A stretch of DNA of 32,823 bases, from positions 1-32,823 of the forward strand of contig JBBQNJ010000058.1 in the NCBI GenBank assembly GCA_038329845.1. The letters are read 5' to 3'. The position numbers and the translations under genes are program-made. Origin of the DNA: JBBQNJ01 sp038329845 (GTDB lineage: Bacteria; Planctomycetota; Phycisphaerae; Tepidisphaerales; Tepidisphaeraceae). This document shows, one piece after another, positions 23,356 through 30,882 of this stretch; position 1 is the first letter of the stretch, and each line of letters begins with the position of its first letter. A model generated the notes under the pieces. It was not told the DNA's origin. It saw only the letters and a list, made by a program, of their open reading frames with translations, and did not search any database.

Positions 23356-23545
23356 GGGGATGAACCTGCGATTGTGCGGCGGATATCTTGAAGGGAGGGG
23401 TTCCATCCCTCACCATTTTCGTGGCTCGTGTCCCGGCGCCGAGGGGATGAACGACACCGTACAAACGTGCCGCGTATCTTTCGCAGGGTGGGGTTCGATC
23501 CCGACCATTTTTCGTGGCTCGTGTCCCGGCGCCGAGGGGATGAAA
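23356..23545. repeat. Imperfect direct-repeat array, two full units and one partial
   Basis: A 40-41 base unit recurs at 23412-23451 and 23504-23544: ACCATTTTCGTGGCTCGTGT, then CCCGGCGCCGAGGGGATGAA, identical except for one extra T in the second copy. Each is preceded by a related stretch (TATCTT...GGGGTTC.ATCC). A partial unit with GGGGATGAACCTGCG starts at 23356. Spacing of the GGGGATGAA ends is 87 and 93 bases. The array lies between the membrane-protein gene and the convergent exported-protein gene. I consider it non-coding. Confidence 0.85.
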
Positions 23546-23565
23546 CCTGCGGGATATACTTCATA

Positions 23566-23922
23566 TCACGGGCGCGGGCGCGCGGCGGATTTTCTCCTGG
23601 CCGCATCGGCCTCTTCCGCCTCGAGCAATTCCGCTCGCTGGGAATCGGATAGGACCGACAAGCATTGTTCATCTTCCCGGCGCTGAATGGCGCGGATTTC
23701 CTCCAGCGCGGCCTGGTGAATCGCCGCGATCTTCTGCTTCTGGTTCTCGGTGAGACTGCCGATCCAACTCCATGGCTGGACCAGGCGCGGGGGCCGGCGG
23801 TCGACGGCGGTCGGTCGAGTGGCCGCAGGGCGGGGGGTCGCGGGTCGGGTGGTCGCCGAGAGGGCGAGTGCCGCAGAGCCGCTGATCAACATGGCCGCGA
23901 GAAAGAACTTGAGCCGGGACAT
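23566..23922 (-). CDS. Small exported Spy/CpxP-like protein
   Basis: A 118-residue protein with a signal peptide (about 1-22, 'RLKFFLAAMLISGSAALALS'), a Thr/Arg/Pro-rich linker with repeated TRPA-type units (24-48), and a helical C-terminal part. That part has two LTxxQ-like motifs: 'GSLTENQKQKIAAIHQAALE' and 'VLSDSQRAELLEAEEADA'. LTxxQ repeats mark Spy/CpxP periplasmic chaperones, so a similar stress or chaperone role is possible. It starts 19 bases after the OB/HD gene on the same strand, with GAAGAG before ATG 23922. The sequence ends in a basic 'RRKSAARPRP' tail. Confidence 0.75.
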   Translation of the reverse strand: MSRLKFFLAAMLISGSAALALSATTRPATPRPAATRPTAVDRRPPRLVQPWSWIGSLTENQKQKIAAIHQAALEEIRAIQRREDEQCLSVLSDSQRAELLEAEEADAARRKSAARPRP

Positions 23923-23941
23923 GGATGTCTCTTCAACGATG

Positions 23942-25306
23942 CTATCGCTTTTTGGCGGGAGTGCCCTCGAACAAGGGATTGGTGATCGCCGTCGGCTTGG
24001 CCGCACCGGGCGCTGTCGCTGGGGGCGTCGAGGCTGAAGACCCCGAGGGTCGCGGCACCGGAGTCGAGGCTGAAGGCCCCGGGGGGCGCGGCATCGGTGC
24101 CGAGGCTGAAGGCCCCGGGGGGCGCGGCATCGGTGCCGAGGCGGGTTGGTGCTCGCCGTTGGATTTCTTCGTTGCCGCAGGCGCTGGCGGTTGGCGGGCG
24201 GGCGATTGGCCTGGGGCGGCGGCATCGGGTGTGGCGCGTGCCGCTCGCGGCATAGTGGGATGAGTCGCGGCCGCAGGCGCGGCTTGAGCCGCCGGTTGGG
24301 CTTGCGGATTTTCCGGCTCGGTTTCGCCGGGCGCCACGTCCGGGCGATACAGCTTGCCGTCGAACGCCTTCATGTATTCGGTCCAGTTGCTATCGATCCC
24401 CTCCTGCTGCGGACCGCGCGTCGCTGTCAGCGCCATCATCAGCTTGGCGTCGAGGTTCTCGATCGCGTGGACCACCATCGCCTCGGGCGTACACGGCGGG
24501 CGGACGGCACCATGCTCGACCGTCCCGTGATGGCTGAGGATGATGTGTTCCAGCACGTCGATCAGCGCCCGGGGGATTTCCTCGCCCAATTGACGCGACG
24601 CCTGGCGGCTCTTTTCCTCGACCCACATCGCCGCCTTGACGATATGCCCGACCAGATGCCCCGCGTCGGTGTAGCCGAAGCTGCATTCGTAGCTAAGCTC
24701 CCAGGTCTTGGCGATGTCGTGAAGGAAAATCCCCGTGATCACCAGATCGCGGTTGATCAGCGGATAGAACCTGACCACCGCGTCGGCTACTTCCATTGAC
24801 CCCAGCGTGTGCTCCAGCAGGCCCCCGATGTAGGCGTGATGGAAGCTCATCGCCGCCGGTGCCTTGGCGAAATTGTTCATCAGGTCTTCGTCGTCGAGGA
24901 ACTGCTGCACGATCGCCGCGAGGTGGCGGTTGCGGATGGTCCCGCACAGCGCGAACAGGCGCTGGCACATCGCGTCGATGTCCTTCTCGGTCTGGGGGAT
25001 CAGGTCGCTCAGGTCGAACGCATCGCTCGCCGACGGATCGCCGAGGCGCTCGATGATGAGCTGCAAGTTGTTCTGATAGTTCTCCACCCGCCCGCGCAGG
25101 CGCACGAATCCCGACTCGGGGATGGCGTTGAACATGTCACGGGTGGCGTTCCAGATGCGGGCGGTCAACTGCTGCGAGCGGTCGGAGACGAAGGCCTTGA
25201 TGAAATATTTCCCGGTGTTCGTGGCGGCGAACTGCTTGCCGGTGATCACATAGATATCTTCCAGCACGTCACCGGGCTGACAATCACGCAGATAAAGACG
25301 ACGCAT
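23942..25306 (-). CDS. YhaM-like OB-fold + HD-domain phosphohydrolase/exoribonuclease
   Basis: A 454-residue protein. The N-terminal OB fold (about 10-88: 'GDVLEDIYVITGKQFAATNT', 'GKYFIKAFVSDRSQQLTARI', 'GFVRLRGRVENYQNNLQL') is followed by an HD domain with 'SFHHAYIGGLLEHTLGSMEV' and the His196-Asp197 pair in 'GIFLHDIAKTWEL', then 'EHIILSHHGTVEHGAV' and 'VVHAIENLDAKLMMAL'. This matches the YhaM/CBF1-type 3'-5' exoribonucleases that trim short RNA or DNA. From about residue 320 it carries a Pro/Ala-rich tail of about 130 residues not found in YhaM. ATG 25306 is chosen because the OB fold starts directly after it; an in-frame GTG at 25348 would add 14 residues without a better RBS. Confidence 0.88.
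   Translation of the reverse strand: MRRLYLRDCQPGDVLEDIYVITGKQFAATNTGKYFIKAFVSDRSQQLTARIWNATRDMFNAIPESGFVRLRGRVENYQNNLQLIIERLGDPSASDAFDLSDLIPQTEKDIDAMCQRLFALCGTIRNRHLAAIVQQFLDDEDLMNNFAKAPAAMSFHHAYIGGLLEHTLGSMEVADAVVRFYPLINRDLVITGIFLHDIAKTWELSYECSFGYTDAGHLVGHIVKAAMWVEEKSRQASRQLGEEIPRALIDVLEHIILSHHGTVEHGAVRPPCTPEAMVVHAIENLDAKLMMALTATRGPQQEGIDSNWTEYMKAFDGKLYRPDVAPGETEPENPQAQPAAQAAPAAATHPTMPRAARATPDAAAPGQSPARQPPAPAATKKSNGEHQPASAPMPRPPGPSASAPMPRPPGPSASTPVPRPSGSSASTPPATAPGAAKPTAITNPLFEGTPAKKR
24025..24141 (-). repeat. 36-bp tandem repeat coding for 12-residue units in the OB/HD protein tail
   Basis: About three units encode ASAPMPRPPGPS, ASAPMPRPPGPS and ASTPVPRPSGSS. The first two are almost identical at the nucleotide level, so the array has expanded recently. 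It forms a flexible Pro-rich C-terminal extension. Confidence 0.85.
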
Positions 25307-25518
25307 TGCGTACAACCCCGAGCAAAACGACAGGTGGAACAACGACACATGGCCGATACGCTTCGCCGTGCGGCGGGAACATCCCGATGCGGCGACGAAC
25401 TTCGCGGCTCTAGATTGGAATCATCGGATGAATCGTCCCCGCGAGCAAGCCCTTTTTGGCATCACCCCATGGGTTATGCCCGATCCGAGGACCTTTGTAA
25501 ACGACCGTCGTCATTGCG

Positions 25519-25537
25519 ACACCGAACCCATCGGTGT
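25519..25537. other. Hairpin in the gap between the AraC-type gene and the OB/HD gene
   Basis: ACACCGA-ACCCA-TCGGTGT forms a perfect seven-base stem 46 bases past the AraC-type stop. There is no T-run on either side. It may stop or stabilise the regulator transcript. The rest of 25307-25582 shows no gene. Confidence 0.4.
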
Positions 25538-25582
25538 TGATGTCGACAACCGGTTCAGTGCCCTTTTTCCGAATCGCAGGTG

Positions 25583-26740
25583 CTACAGCTCCTGAATCCG
25601 GAACTTGCGCCGGTAGCCCGTGGGCGTCATTCCGGTGGCGGCGCGGAAGACGTTGGCGAGGCGCTCGGGATTGGGAAAGCCGCTGCGGCGGGCCACCACC
25701 GGCATCGTCAGGTCGGTCCCGGATAGCAGTTCCTTGGCCTTCTCGACCCGCGCCCGGCGGATTTCCTGCAAGGGCGTGCGACCCAGGGTCTCGCGGAATT
25801 TGCGCTCGAGATAACGGCGATTCACCAGCACCGAAGCCAGCACGTCGCGCACTTTCACTTGGCGATGCACCTGCTCGCGGATGAATCGTACCGCCGTCAG
25901 CACGTCGGGATCGGCGATCGCCAGCAAGTTGGTGCTCTGGCGGGCGACCACCCCCACCGGGGGCAGCAGCACCGGCGCGGCCGGCGGCGGCGCCCCGGAC
26001 ATCAACTGATCCAGCAGACGCCCGGCCTCGAAGCCGATCTTCTGGGTCGGCAACGCCACGCTCGACAACGGGGGATGGGTTACGCGGGCCGTCAATTCAT
26101 CATTGTCCACGCCCAGGACGCATACTTGTTCGGGCACTTGCACCCCCCCGATGCGGCAGGCTTGTAGCACCTCGGCGGCCATGTTGTCGGTCGTGGCGAA
26201 GACCCCCGCGGGCTTGGGGATTTCATGCAGCCATGCGAACAGGCGAGGATCCACCCCCTCGGGCGCGGTCGCACCGCCGGGCGGGGGCCGCCGCGATTCG
26301 TGGATTCTCTCGACCATAAACCCCTCCTTGCGGATCGACTCGGCGAACGCCGCTTCCCGCGTCTGCGAGAATGCCGCCTGCGACGGGCCGATCGTGCCGA
26401 ATCGCTGCAACCCCAGGTCCAATAGATACGTCGCGGCCAGATGGCCGATCGCTGAATCATCCGGCAGGACGCTGGGAAAGGCCCGTTCGATCAACCAGTT
26501 CGAGACATCCACCACCGGGACATTCAGCCGGCGAAGGTCGGATAGGTACCCTTCTTCGACATAAGCGATGATTCCATGTGGCTTTGCCGCGGACAGCTTG
26601 ACGGTGAGGTCCGCCGTCGGAAGGACCTGCCTCCAAATCCATTCCGGTCGCTGCTCGAAGTATTCGGCGATCCCCAGTTGTATGCCGTGGACGTATCCCA
26701 CCCATCGATGCATCAATAAGAGGATGCGTTTTTCGGTCAT
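25583..26740 (-). CDS. XylR-like AraC-family transcriptional regulator with LacI-type sensor domain
   Basis: A 385-residue regulator. Residues about 1-270 form a periplasmic-binding-protein/LacI-like sugar sensor: 'RILLLMHRWVGYVHGIQLGI', 'VPVVDVSNWLIERAFPSVLP', 'DDSAIGHLAATYLLDLG', 'GVFATTDNMAAEVLQACR' and 'VLGVDNDELTARVTHPPLSS'. Residues about 283-385 form the AraC DNA-binding pair of helix-turn-helices: 'ALVNRRYLERKF'-like 'SVLVNRRYLERKFRETLGRT', then 'VARRSGFPNPERLANVFRAA' and 'TGMTPTGYRRKF'. This is the E. coli XylR architecture, widely used to sense sugars in planctomycetes. It is transcribed away from the prepilin/PEP-CTERM/GH16 genes; the 223-base divergent gap holds two direct repeats that are candidate operators. 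Confidence 0.92.
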   Translation of the reverse strand: MTEKRILLLMHRWVGYVHGIQLGIAEYFEQRPEWIWRQVLPTADLTVKLSAAKPHGIIAYVEEGYLSDLRRLNVPVVDVSNWLIERAFPSVLPDDSAIGHLAATYLLDLGLQRFGTIGPSQAAFSQTREAAFAESIRKEGFMVERIHESRRPPPGGATAPEGVDPRLFAWLHEIPKPAGVFATTDNMAAEVLQACRIGGVQVPEQVCVLGVDNDELTARVTHPPLSSVALPTQKIGFEAGRLLDQLMSGAPPPAAPVLLPPVGVVARQSTNLLAIADPDVLTAVRFIREQVHRQVKVRDVLASVLVNRRYLERKFRETLGRTPLQEIRRARVEKAKELLSGTDLTMPVVARRSGFPNPERLANVFRAATGMTPTGYRRKFRIQEL

Positions 26741-26760
26741 CAGCGTAGTGTATCACAGAA

Positions 26761-26886
26761 TGTCGCAGATTTATAGACTATTTTCGCCCTTTGACAGCGG
26801 AGGGGGCGTATAGTTCATTCGGTCTGACGAAGCAGAAAACGCTCTGTCGCGGAATTACAGACTTTTTTCGCATTTTGACAGGAGAG
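26761..26886 (+). promoter_or_regulatory. Two 42-bp direct repeats, candidate AraC-type operators
   Basis: Copies at 26761-26802 and 26845-26886 match at 34 of 42 positions: TGTCGC-N-GA-N-TTA-N-AGAC, then N-N-TTTTCGC-N2-TTTGACAG. The offset is 84 bases, eight helical turns. Each includes TTGACA, which could serve as a -35 element for the rightward genes. They fill the divergent gap between the AraC-type regulator and the prepilin gene. Confidence 0.65.
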
Positions 26887-26963
26887 TTGTCGTACCATTG
26901 GCGAAGTCCGATTTCATCTCTGAGTCGATCGGACCCGCGCAGGATGTGAAACGAGGCGTTTTT

Positions 26964-27680
26964 ATGAAGCATGCCAACGCGAGGGCTTTTACGCTGGTCG
27001 AGCTTCTTGTCGTGATCGGCGTGATCGCTGTTCTGATCGGCATCCTCATGCCCGCGCTGGTTAAAGCGCGCCAGGCGGCGGTGCGAACCCAGTGCATGTC
27101 CAACCACCGCCAGGTGATGATGGGTCTATTTCAGTATGTCAACGAATTTCGGGGCGTCCTGCCGCCATTCGAGCGAACCTACACCGAGCCGGTCTCAGGC
27201 CGGTATCCTTGGTACGCCAACCGCCACATCGGCAAGTTCATCCAGAACAGCAAGATGGATACGACCAACAACAATTCACCGGTTGGGGTCTGCCCGGCGC
27301 TGGGGTCGAAGGCATCGTGGGACGACATCGTGGGAATTGGCATTAACGAATGCTGGGACAACGGTATGGGCTGGGGAAATAACAAACTTAGCTCCATCCG
27401 GCTTTCCAGCGACACGCTGATGTTTGTGGATGTTGCGCGAGACAGCAATAAAAAGTCGTTTCTCATGGAGCAGCTTTACCAGGGCGACGCCAGCCCGCGC
27501 AGTTGGTCGGGCTCGGGGCGCGTCGTGGCGTATCGCCACGGCAAGCAGACCGTCGCCTCCTTCGCAGACGGCCACGTGGAGACCTTCGCCAGTAAGTACG
27601 AGGACTGGCAGTCAACCCAGTTCAAGCAGGGGCTGCACCAGGCGATCCTGGAAGGCAAGATCAAATACAAGGCGAAGTAG
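26964..27680 (+). CDS. Prepilin-type N-terminal cleavage/methylation protein with H-X9-DG tail
   Basis: A 238-residue protein starting 'MKHANARAFTLVELLVVIGV', a type IV prepilin/pseudopilin leader with the hydrophobic helix and Glu at position 5 after the cleavage site (A-R-A|F-T-L-V-E). The C-terminal 'YRHGKQTVASFADGHVETF' is the H-X9-DG domain found in large numbers in PVC-group bacteria. The middle has 'CMSNHRQVMMGLFQYVNEFR', usual for the family. ATG 26964 has GAGGCG upstream. The frame before it is open from a TTG but would put 22 residues in front of the leader. These proteins are exported by type II/IV secretion machinery; the individual role is unknown. It leads the GH16 module. Confidence 0.9.
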   Translation: MKHANARAFTLVELLVVIGVIAVLIGILMPALVKARQAAVRTQCMSNHRQVMMGLFQYVNEFRGVLPPFERTYTEPVSGRYPWYANRHIGKFIQNSKMDTTNNNSPVGVCPALGSKASWDDIVGIGINECWDNGMGWGNNKLSSIRLSSDTLMFVDVARDSNKKSFLMEQLYQGDASPRSWSGSGRVVAYRHGKQTVASFADGHVETFASKYEDWQSTQFKQGLHQAILEGKIKYKAK

Positions 27681-27748
27681 CGCATTGCATTGCATTGTGG
27701 AGTATGTTGAATCGGTTCACTTTCTTTTTCTCTAACTGGAGGACAGTT

Positions 27749-28585
27749 ATGCAAGTTCCATTTCATCGTATCTCGAAGCACCTGGCGGCAATCGCAGTCG
27801 GTGCGATTCTGCTCGGAGCGTCGGCGGTTCAGGCGGCAGCCATCACATGGAGTGGTGCAACCGGAACGGCTTGGGAAACAGGCACCAACTGGGGTGGCAA
27901 CGTAGCGCCGGCGGCCAACGACTACCAAGACATCGCTACATTCTCGCAAAATAGTCCCGCCAACAAGACCCCCACCCTAGCGGGGAGTCGCAACGTCGGC
28001 GGATTGAATTTCAATTTATCAACCGGTTGGACGGTGGGCGGTACTGGGTCTATGACTATGATTCTACGCTCGGTTACAAGCACCGGCGTCGGGGAGAATA
28101 ACGTCAATATAAAACTCAAGACTTACCAAACCAATAACCCAAATACTTGGACCATTGGTGTCGGCAACATCTTGAATGCCAACGGCGGCATCTACCAGGA
28201 TGGCAGTAGCAAGACGCTCAAAATAACAGGTGGCGGAACGCTCGTGGTTCCCGGTGCGATCGATGGCTATAGCAGCGGCTCCCTACTGCATATTGACGCC
28301 GGGACGGTGAAGATCGGCTCGGCCAACGTGTACTTGACGAGCAGCACGGCGGGCACGGCATGGATTGATAGCACCACCAGTTATCTTCAATTGAAGACGA
28401 CAGTCGTCGCAGCCCAAGCGAAGATCACCAGTGGGAAGATACAGGATGGCACCGGCTTCGGCCTTGCCGTGACCGACCTCGGCAACAACTATGTACAGAT
28501 CGCTGCGGTCCCCGAGCCGGCCTCGATGGGCCTGCTTGTCTTGGGCGCGTCGCTCGCTCTCGGACATCGCCGACGCCGCGCGTAA
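27749..28585 (+). CDS. PEP-CTERM sorted exported protein with autotransporter-like beta-strand segment
   Basis: A 278-residue protein. The signal peptide is at 1-31 ('HLAAIAVGAILLGASAVQAA') and the C-terminal sorting signal is 'VPEPASMGLLVLGASLALGH' followed by RRRRA, the PEP-CTERM motif cut by exosortase. The mature part begins 'ITWSGATGTAWETGTNWGGN', similar to the start of passenger-associated beta-strand proteins, and is rich in Gly, Ser, Thr and Asn. GGAGGA precedes ATG 27749. It lies 68 bases after the prepilin gene and ends before a strong terminator. Likely a cell-surface or exopolysaccharide-associated protein; no enzymatic motif is seen. Confidence 0.9.
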   Translation: MQVPFHRISKHLAAIAVGAILLGASAVQAAAITWSGATGTAWETGTNWGGNVAPAANDYQDIATFSQNSPANKTPTLAGSRNVGGLNFNLSTGWTVGGTGSMTMILRSVTSTGVGENNVNIKLKTYQTNNPNTWTIGVGNILNANGGIYQDGSSKTLKITGGGTLVVPGAIDGYSSGSLLHIDAGTVKIGSANVYLTSSTAGTAWIDSTTSYLQLKTTVVAAQAKITSGKIQDGTGFGLAVTDLGNNYVQIAAVPEPASMGLLVLGASLALGHRRRRA

Positions 28586-28615
28586 ACGGCGGGCGAGTTT
28601 GCTGGTATTATACTT

Positions 28616-28650
28616 AGGCGAGGCGCGGCTAAACCCCGCGCCTCGCCTTT
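28616..28650 (+). terminator. Intrinsic terminator after the PEP-CTERM gene
   Basis: A 12-base perfect GC-rich stem (GGCGAGGCGCGG / CCGCGCCTCGCC) with a seven-base loop is followed by TTTC. It begins 30 bases after the PEP-CTERM stop and separates it from the GH16 gene. Confidence 0.85.
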
Positions 28651-28801
28651 CAAAATGCCGAGCGATCTCTGAATTGATCCCGGCTGGATTATTCCGCTGA
28701 GTTGAAAGTCTAAAACGTTGGCTCATTGAGTAAGCTTTTTTATTTAAACCAAGCGCTTCATCGAATTTCGTTCACCACACCCTCTTACAAGGAGTTATGC
28801 C

Positions 28802-30658
28802 TTGACTACGCTGCACAAATGCCTCGCCGATCTCACCCTGATGTTTGTCGCCACCAGTTTGGCGCTCGCGGGTGGGCCGAAGTTTATGCTCACCGATGCC
28901 AAGGTCGCCCCCAGCGATGACCAGGTGACTTTTGAGAAGTTCGCCGACAATCAGTCGCTGACCATCAATTTCGCCCCCGGCGAAGCCGGTTACCCCGGCG
29001 TCAAGCTCACCACCGAGAATGGCGCGTGGGATTTGTCGGAGTATGGCCACATCGAGGCCACCGTCACCAATAAGGGCACCAAGAACATGCTCGTCGCCCT
29101 TCGCGCCGACAACGAAGGCGACTGGAAGAAAGAGCCCTATAACACCGCCCAGACCTACATCAAGCCCGGGCAGACCGGCACCATCAAGCTGATCTTCGGC
29201 TACTCGTACAATAAGCCGGCCTACAAACTCGATTCCTCGAAGGTAATCGCGATACTCATCTTCACCGGCAAGGTGAAGGACCAGACCCGCATCGTCGTCG
29301 AATCACTCACCGCCGGCGGCCAGCCCGGCGAGACCATGCCCGTGGACCCCAAGTCGCTCCGCATCAAGCCGGAGAATGGAAAGCTGCTGGGTGAGGGCGT
29401 GAAGTTCAACGCGGAAAAGCAGCTCACGGCCAAGGACGCGAGCGTGTCGGCCGCCGAGGGGGCGCTGGAGATCACTTTCCCGGCTGAAAAGGAGGGTTCG
29501 GTCTCGATCAAGCCGGCCGAAGGACGCTGGGATTTGCGACAGGCGCTGCAAGTGAGCGTGAAGGTGAAGAACAGCGGCGAGATGCCGGTAAGCCCGCGGT
29601 TTCGCATCGATAGCAACGCCGGTAAGAGTTCCTGGGTCGAACCGGCCGATCCGATCGCGGCGGGCGCGGTTCGGGAAATCTCGATTCCGTTCAAGGCAGC
29701 GACGATCTGGAACGGGGAGAAGGGTTCGGGCGATCAGCTCACCAACGATGCCGTCGCCGCCGTCGTGATTCAGCGCGACAAGGCCGCGGGCGAGGGCAAG
29801 CTGGTTGTCGAGTCGATCGTCGCCGGCGTTCCTCTGGCGCCGCCGCGGCCCGAGTGGCTGGGCAAGCGCCCGCCGGTCGAAGGGGATTGGACGCAGACAT
29901 TTAGCGACGATTTTGACGGTCCGGGCATCGACGCATCCAAGTGGAACATCTACGGCGAGAACTACTGGGACAAGCAGAGCCACTTCAGCAAGGACAACGT
30001 AATCGTCGCCGACGGGATGGCGCGTTTGCGGTTCGAGCGCAAGCACGGGTTCCAGAATGATGACCCCAATCACAAGCGCCAGACCGACTATGCCACGGGG
30101 TTTCTCCAGACGTATGGCAAGTTCACGCAGAAGTATGGCTACTTCGAGAGCCGCATGAAGCTGCCGACGGCCCCGGGGCTGTGGCCGGCTTTCTGGATGA
30201 TGCCCGATCGCGGCGTGGCGGGCGACCCGCAGTGGAAGCGTCAGGACACCAAGTTCGGCGGGATGGAGTTCGACATTATGGAGTATCTCACCCGCTGGGG
30301 TCCGTATCGCTATAACATCGCCATCCACTGGGACGGGTATCAGAAGGATCACAAGTCCACCGGCAGCGACAAGATTTACTTTCAGCCCGACGCCGATGGG
30401 TATTTGACCGCCGGGCTGCTATGGACGCCGGGCGAGCTGGTCTGGTATTGCAATGGTAATGAGGTCGCCCGCTGGAAGAACGATCGGGTCTCGACCGTTG
30501 CGGCCGAGATGATGTTCACCTTGCCGATGGGCGGCTGGGACAACAGCCCGCTCGATGATGCGAAGCTGCCGGATGACTTCGTGATCGACTATGTCCGCGC
30601 CTGGCAGCGAAACGATCTGGCGGAAACCGGAGGCGGTGCGACCCCGGCGGCGCGGTGA
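28802..30658 (+). CDS. Secreted GH16-family glycoside hydrolase with two N-terminal accessory domains
   Basis: A 618-residue enzyme. It starts at TTG 28802 with a strong AAGGAG seven bases upstream; the nearer ATG at 28797 runs into a stop after two codons. The signal peptide is 'LTLMFVATSLALAGG'. Two related beta-sandwich-like domains at about 25-180 and 210-350 share 'NGAWDLSEYGHIEATVTNKG' and 'GRWDLRQALQVSVKVKNSG' and resemble accessory domains of agarases. The catalytic domain spans 360-605: 'WTQTFSDDFDGPGIDASKWN', 'FLQTYGKFTQKYGYFESRMK', 'LPTAPGLWPAFWMMPD', and the nucleophile/acid motif Glu489-x-Asp491-x-x-Glu494 ('GMEFDIMEYL'). GH16 enzymes cut beta-1,3/1,4 glucans or galactans (laminarin, agar, porphyran, carrageenan) with retention. 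The agarase-like front favours algal galactan, but this is unproven. Confidence 0.92.
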   Translation: MTTLHKCLADLTLMFVATSLALAGGPKFMLTDAKVAPSDDQVTFEKFADNQSLTINFAPGEAGYPGVKLTTENGAWDLSEYGHIEATVTNKGTKNMLVALRADNEGDWKKEPYNTAQTYIKPGQTGTIKLIFGYSYNKPAYKLDSSKVIAILIFTGKVKDQTRIVVESLTAGGQPGETMPVDPKSLRIKPENGKLLGEGVKFNAEKQLTAKDASVSAAEGALEITFPAEKEGSVSIKPAEGRWDLRQALQVSVKVKNSGEMPVSPRFRIDSNAGKSSWVEPADPIAAGAVREISIPFKAATIWNGEKGSGDQLTNDAVAAVVIQRDKAAGEGKLVVESIVAGVPLAPPRPEWLGKRPPVEGDWTQTFSDDFDGPGIDASKWNIYGENYWDKQSHFSKDNVIVADGMARLRFERKHGFQNDDPNHKRQTDYATGFLQTYGKFTQKYGYFESRMKLPTAPGLWPAFWMMPDRGVAGDPQWKRQDTKFGGMEFDIMEYLTRWGPYRYNIAIHWDGYQKDHKSTGSDKIYFQPDADGYLTAGLLWTPGELVWYCNGNEVARWKNDRVSTVAAEMMFTLPMGGWDNSPLDDAKLPDDFVIDYVRAWQRNDLAETGGGATPAAR

Positions 30659-30882
30659 CGCGGGGGGGTGGTATCATCGTCGCGGGGGCGATCTGCTGGA
30701 GGCCAGGGGCATTTTCGGCGGGCTTGTATCCCCGTCCCCCTCTCCCGGTGCTGAGCTTGTCGGTTTTCGACGATTTCGCCGTCGTTTTTCGAGTGCCAAG
30801 GTGGATCGGATGCCGAATTTCCGACCAGATCGACAGACTCTACTCTGCGGGGGGGCTTGGGGTGGGGGCCATTGGCGAAGTT
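30659..30882. other. Intergenic region between convergent genes
   Basis: 224 bases between the GH16 and prepilin-like stops. I see no clear hairpin with T-run, no gene and no repeat. Confidence 0.4.

Noticed and set aside
23485..23510. GGGTTCGATCCC resembling a tRNA T-arm
   Set aside because: The sister repeat reads GGGTTCCATCCC, and no acceptor stem, D-arm or anticodon arm can be fitted around it.
23356..23545. CRISPR array
   Set aside because: Only two full units, a 40-bp block with diverged rather than unrelated intervals, and no cas gene in the window.
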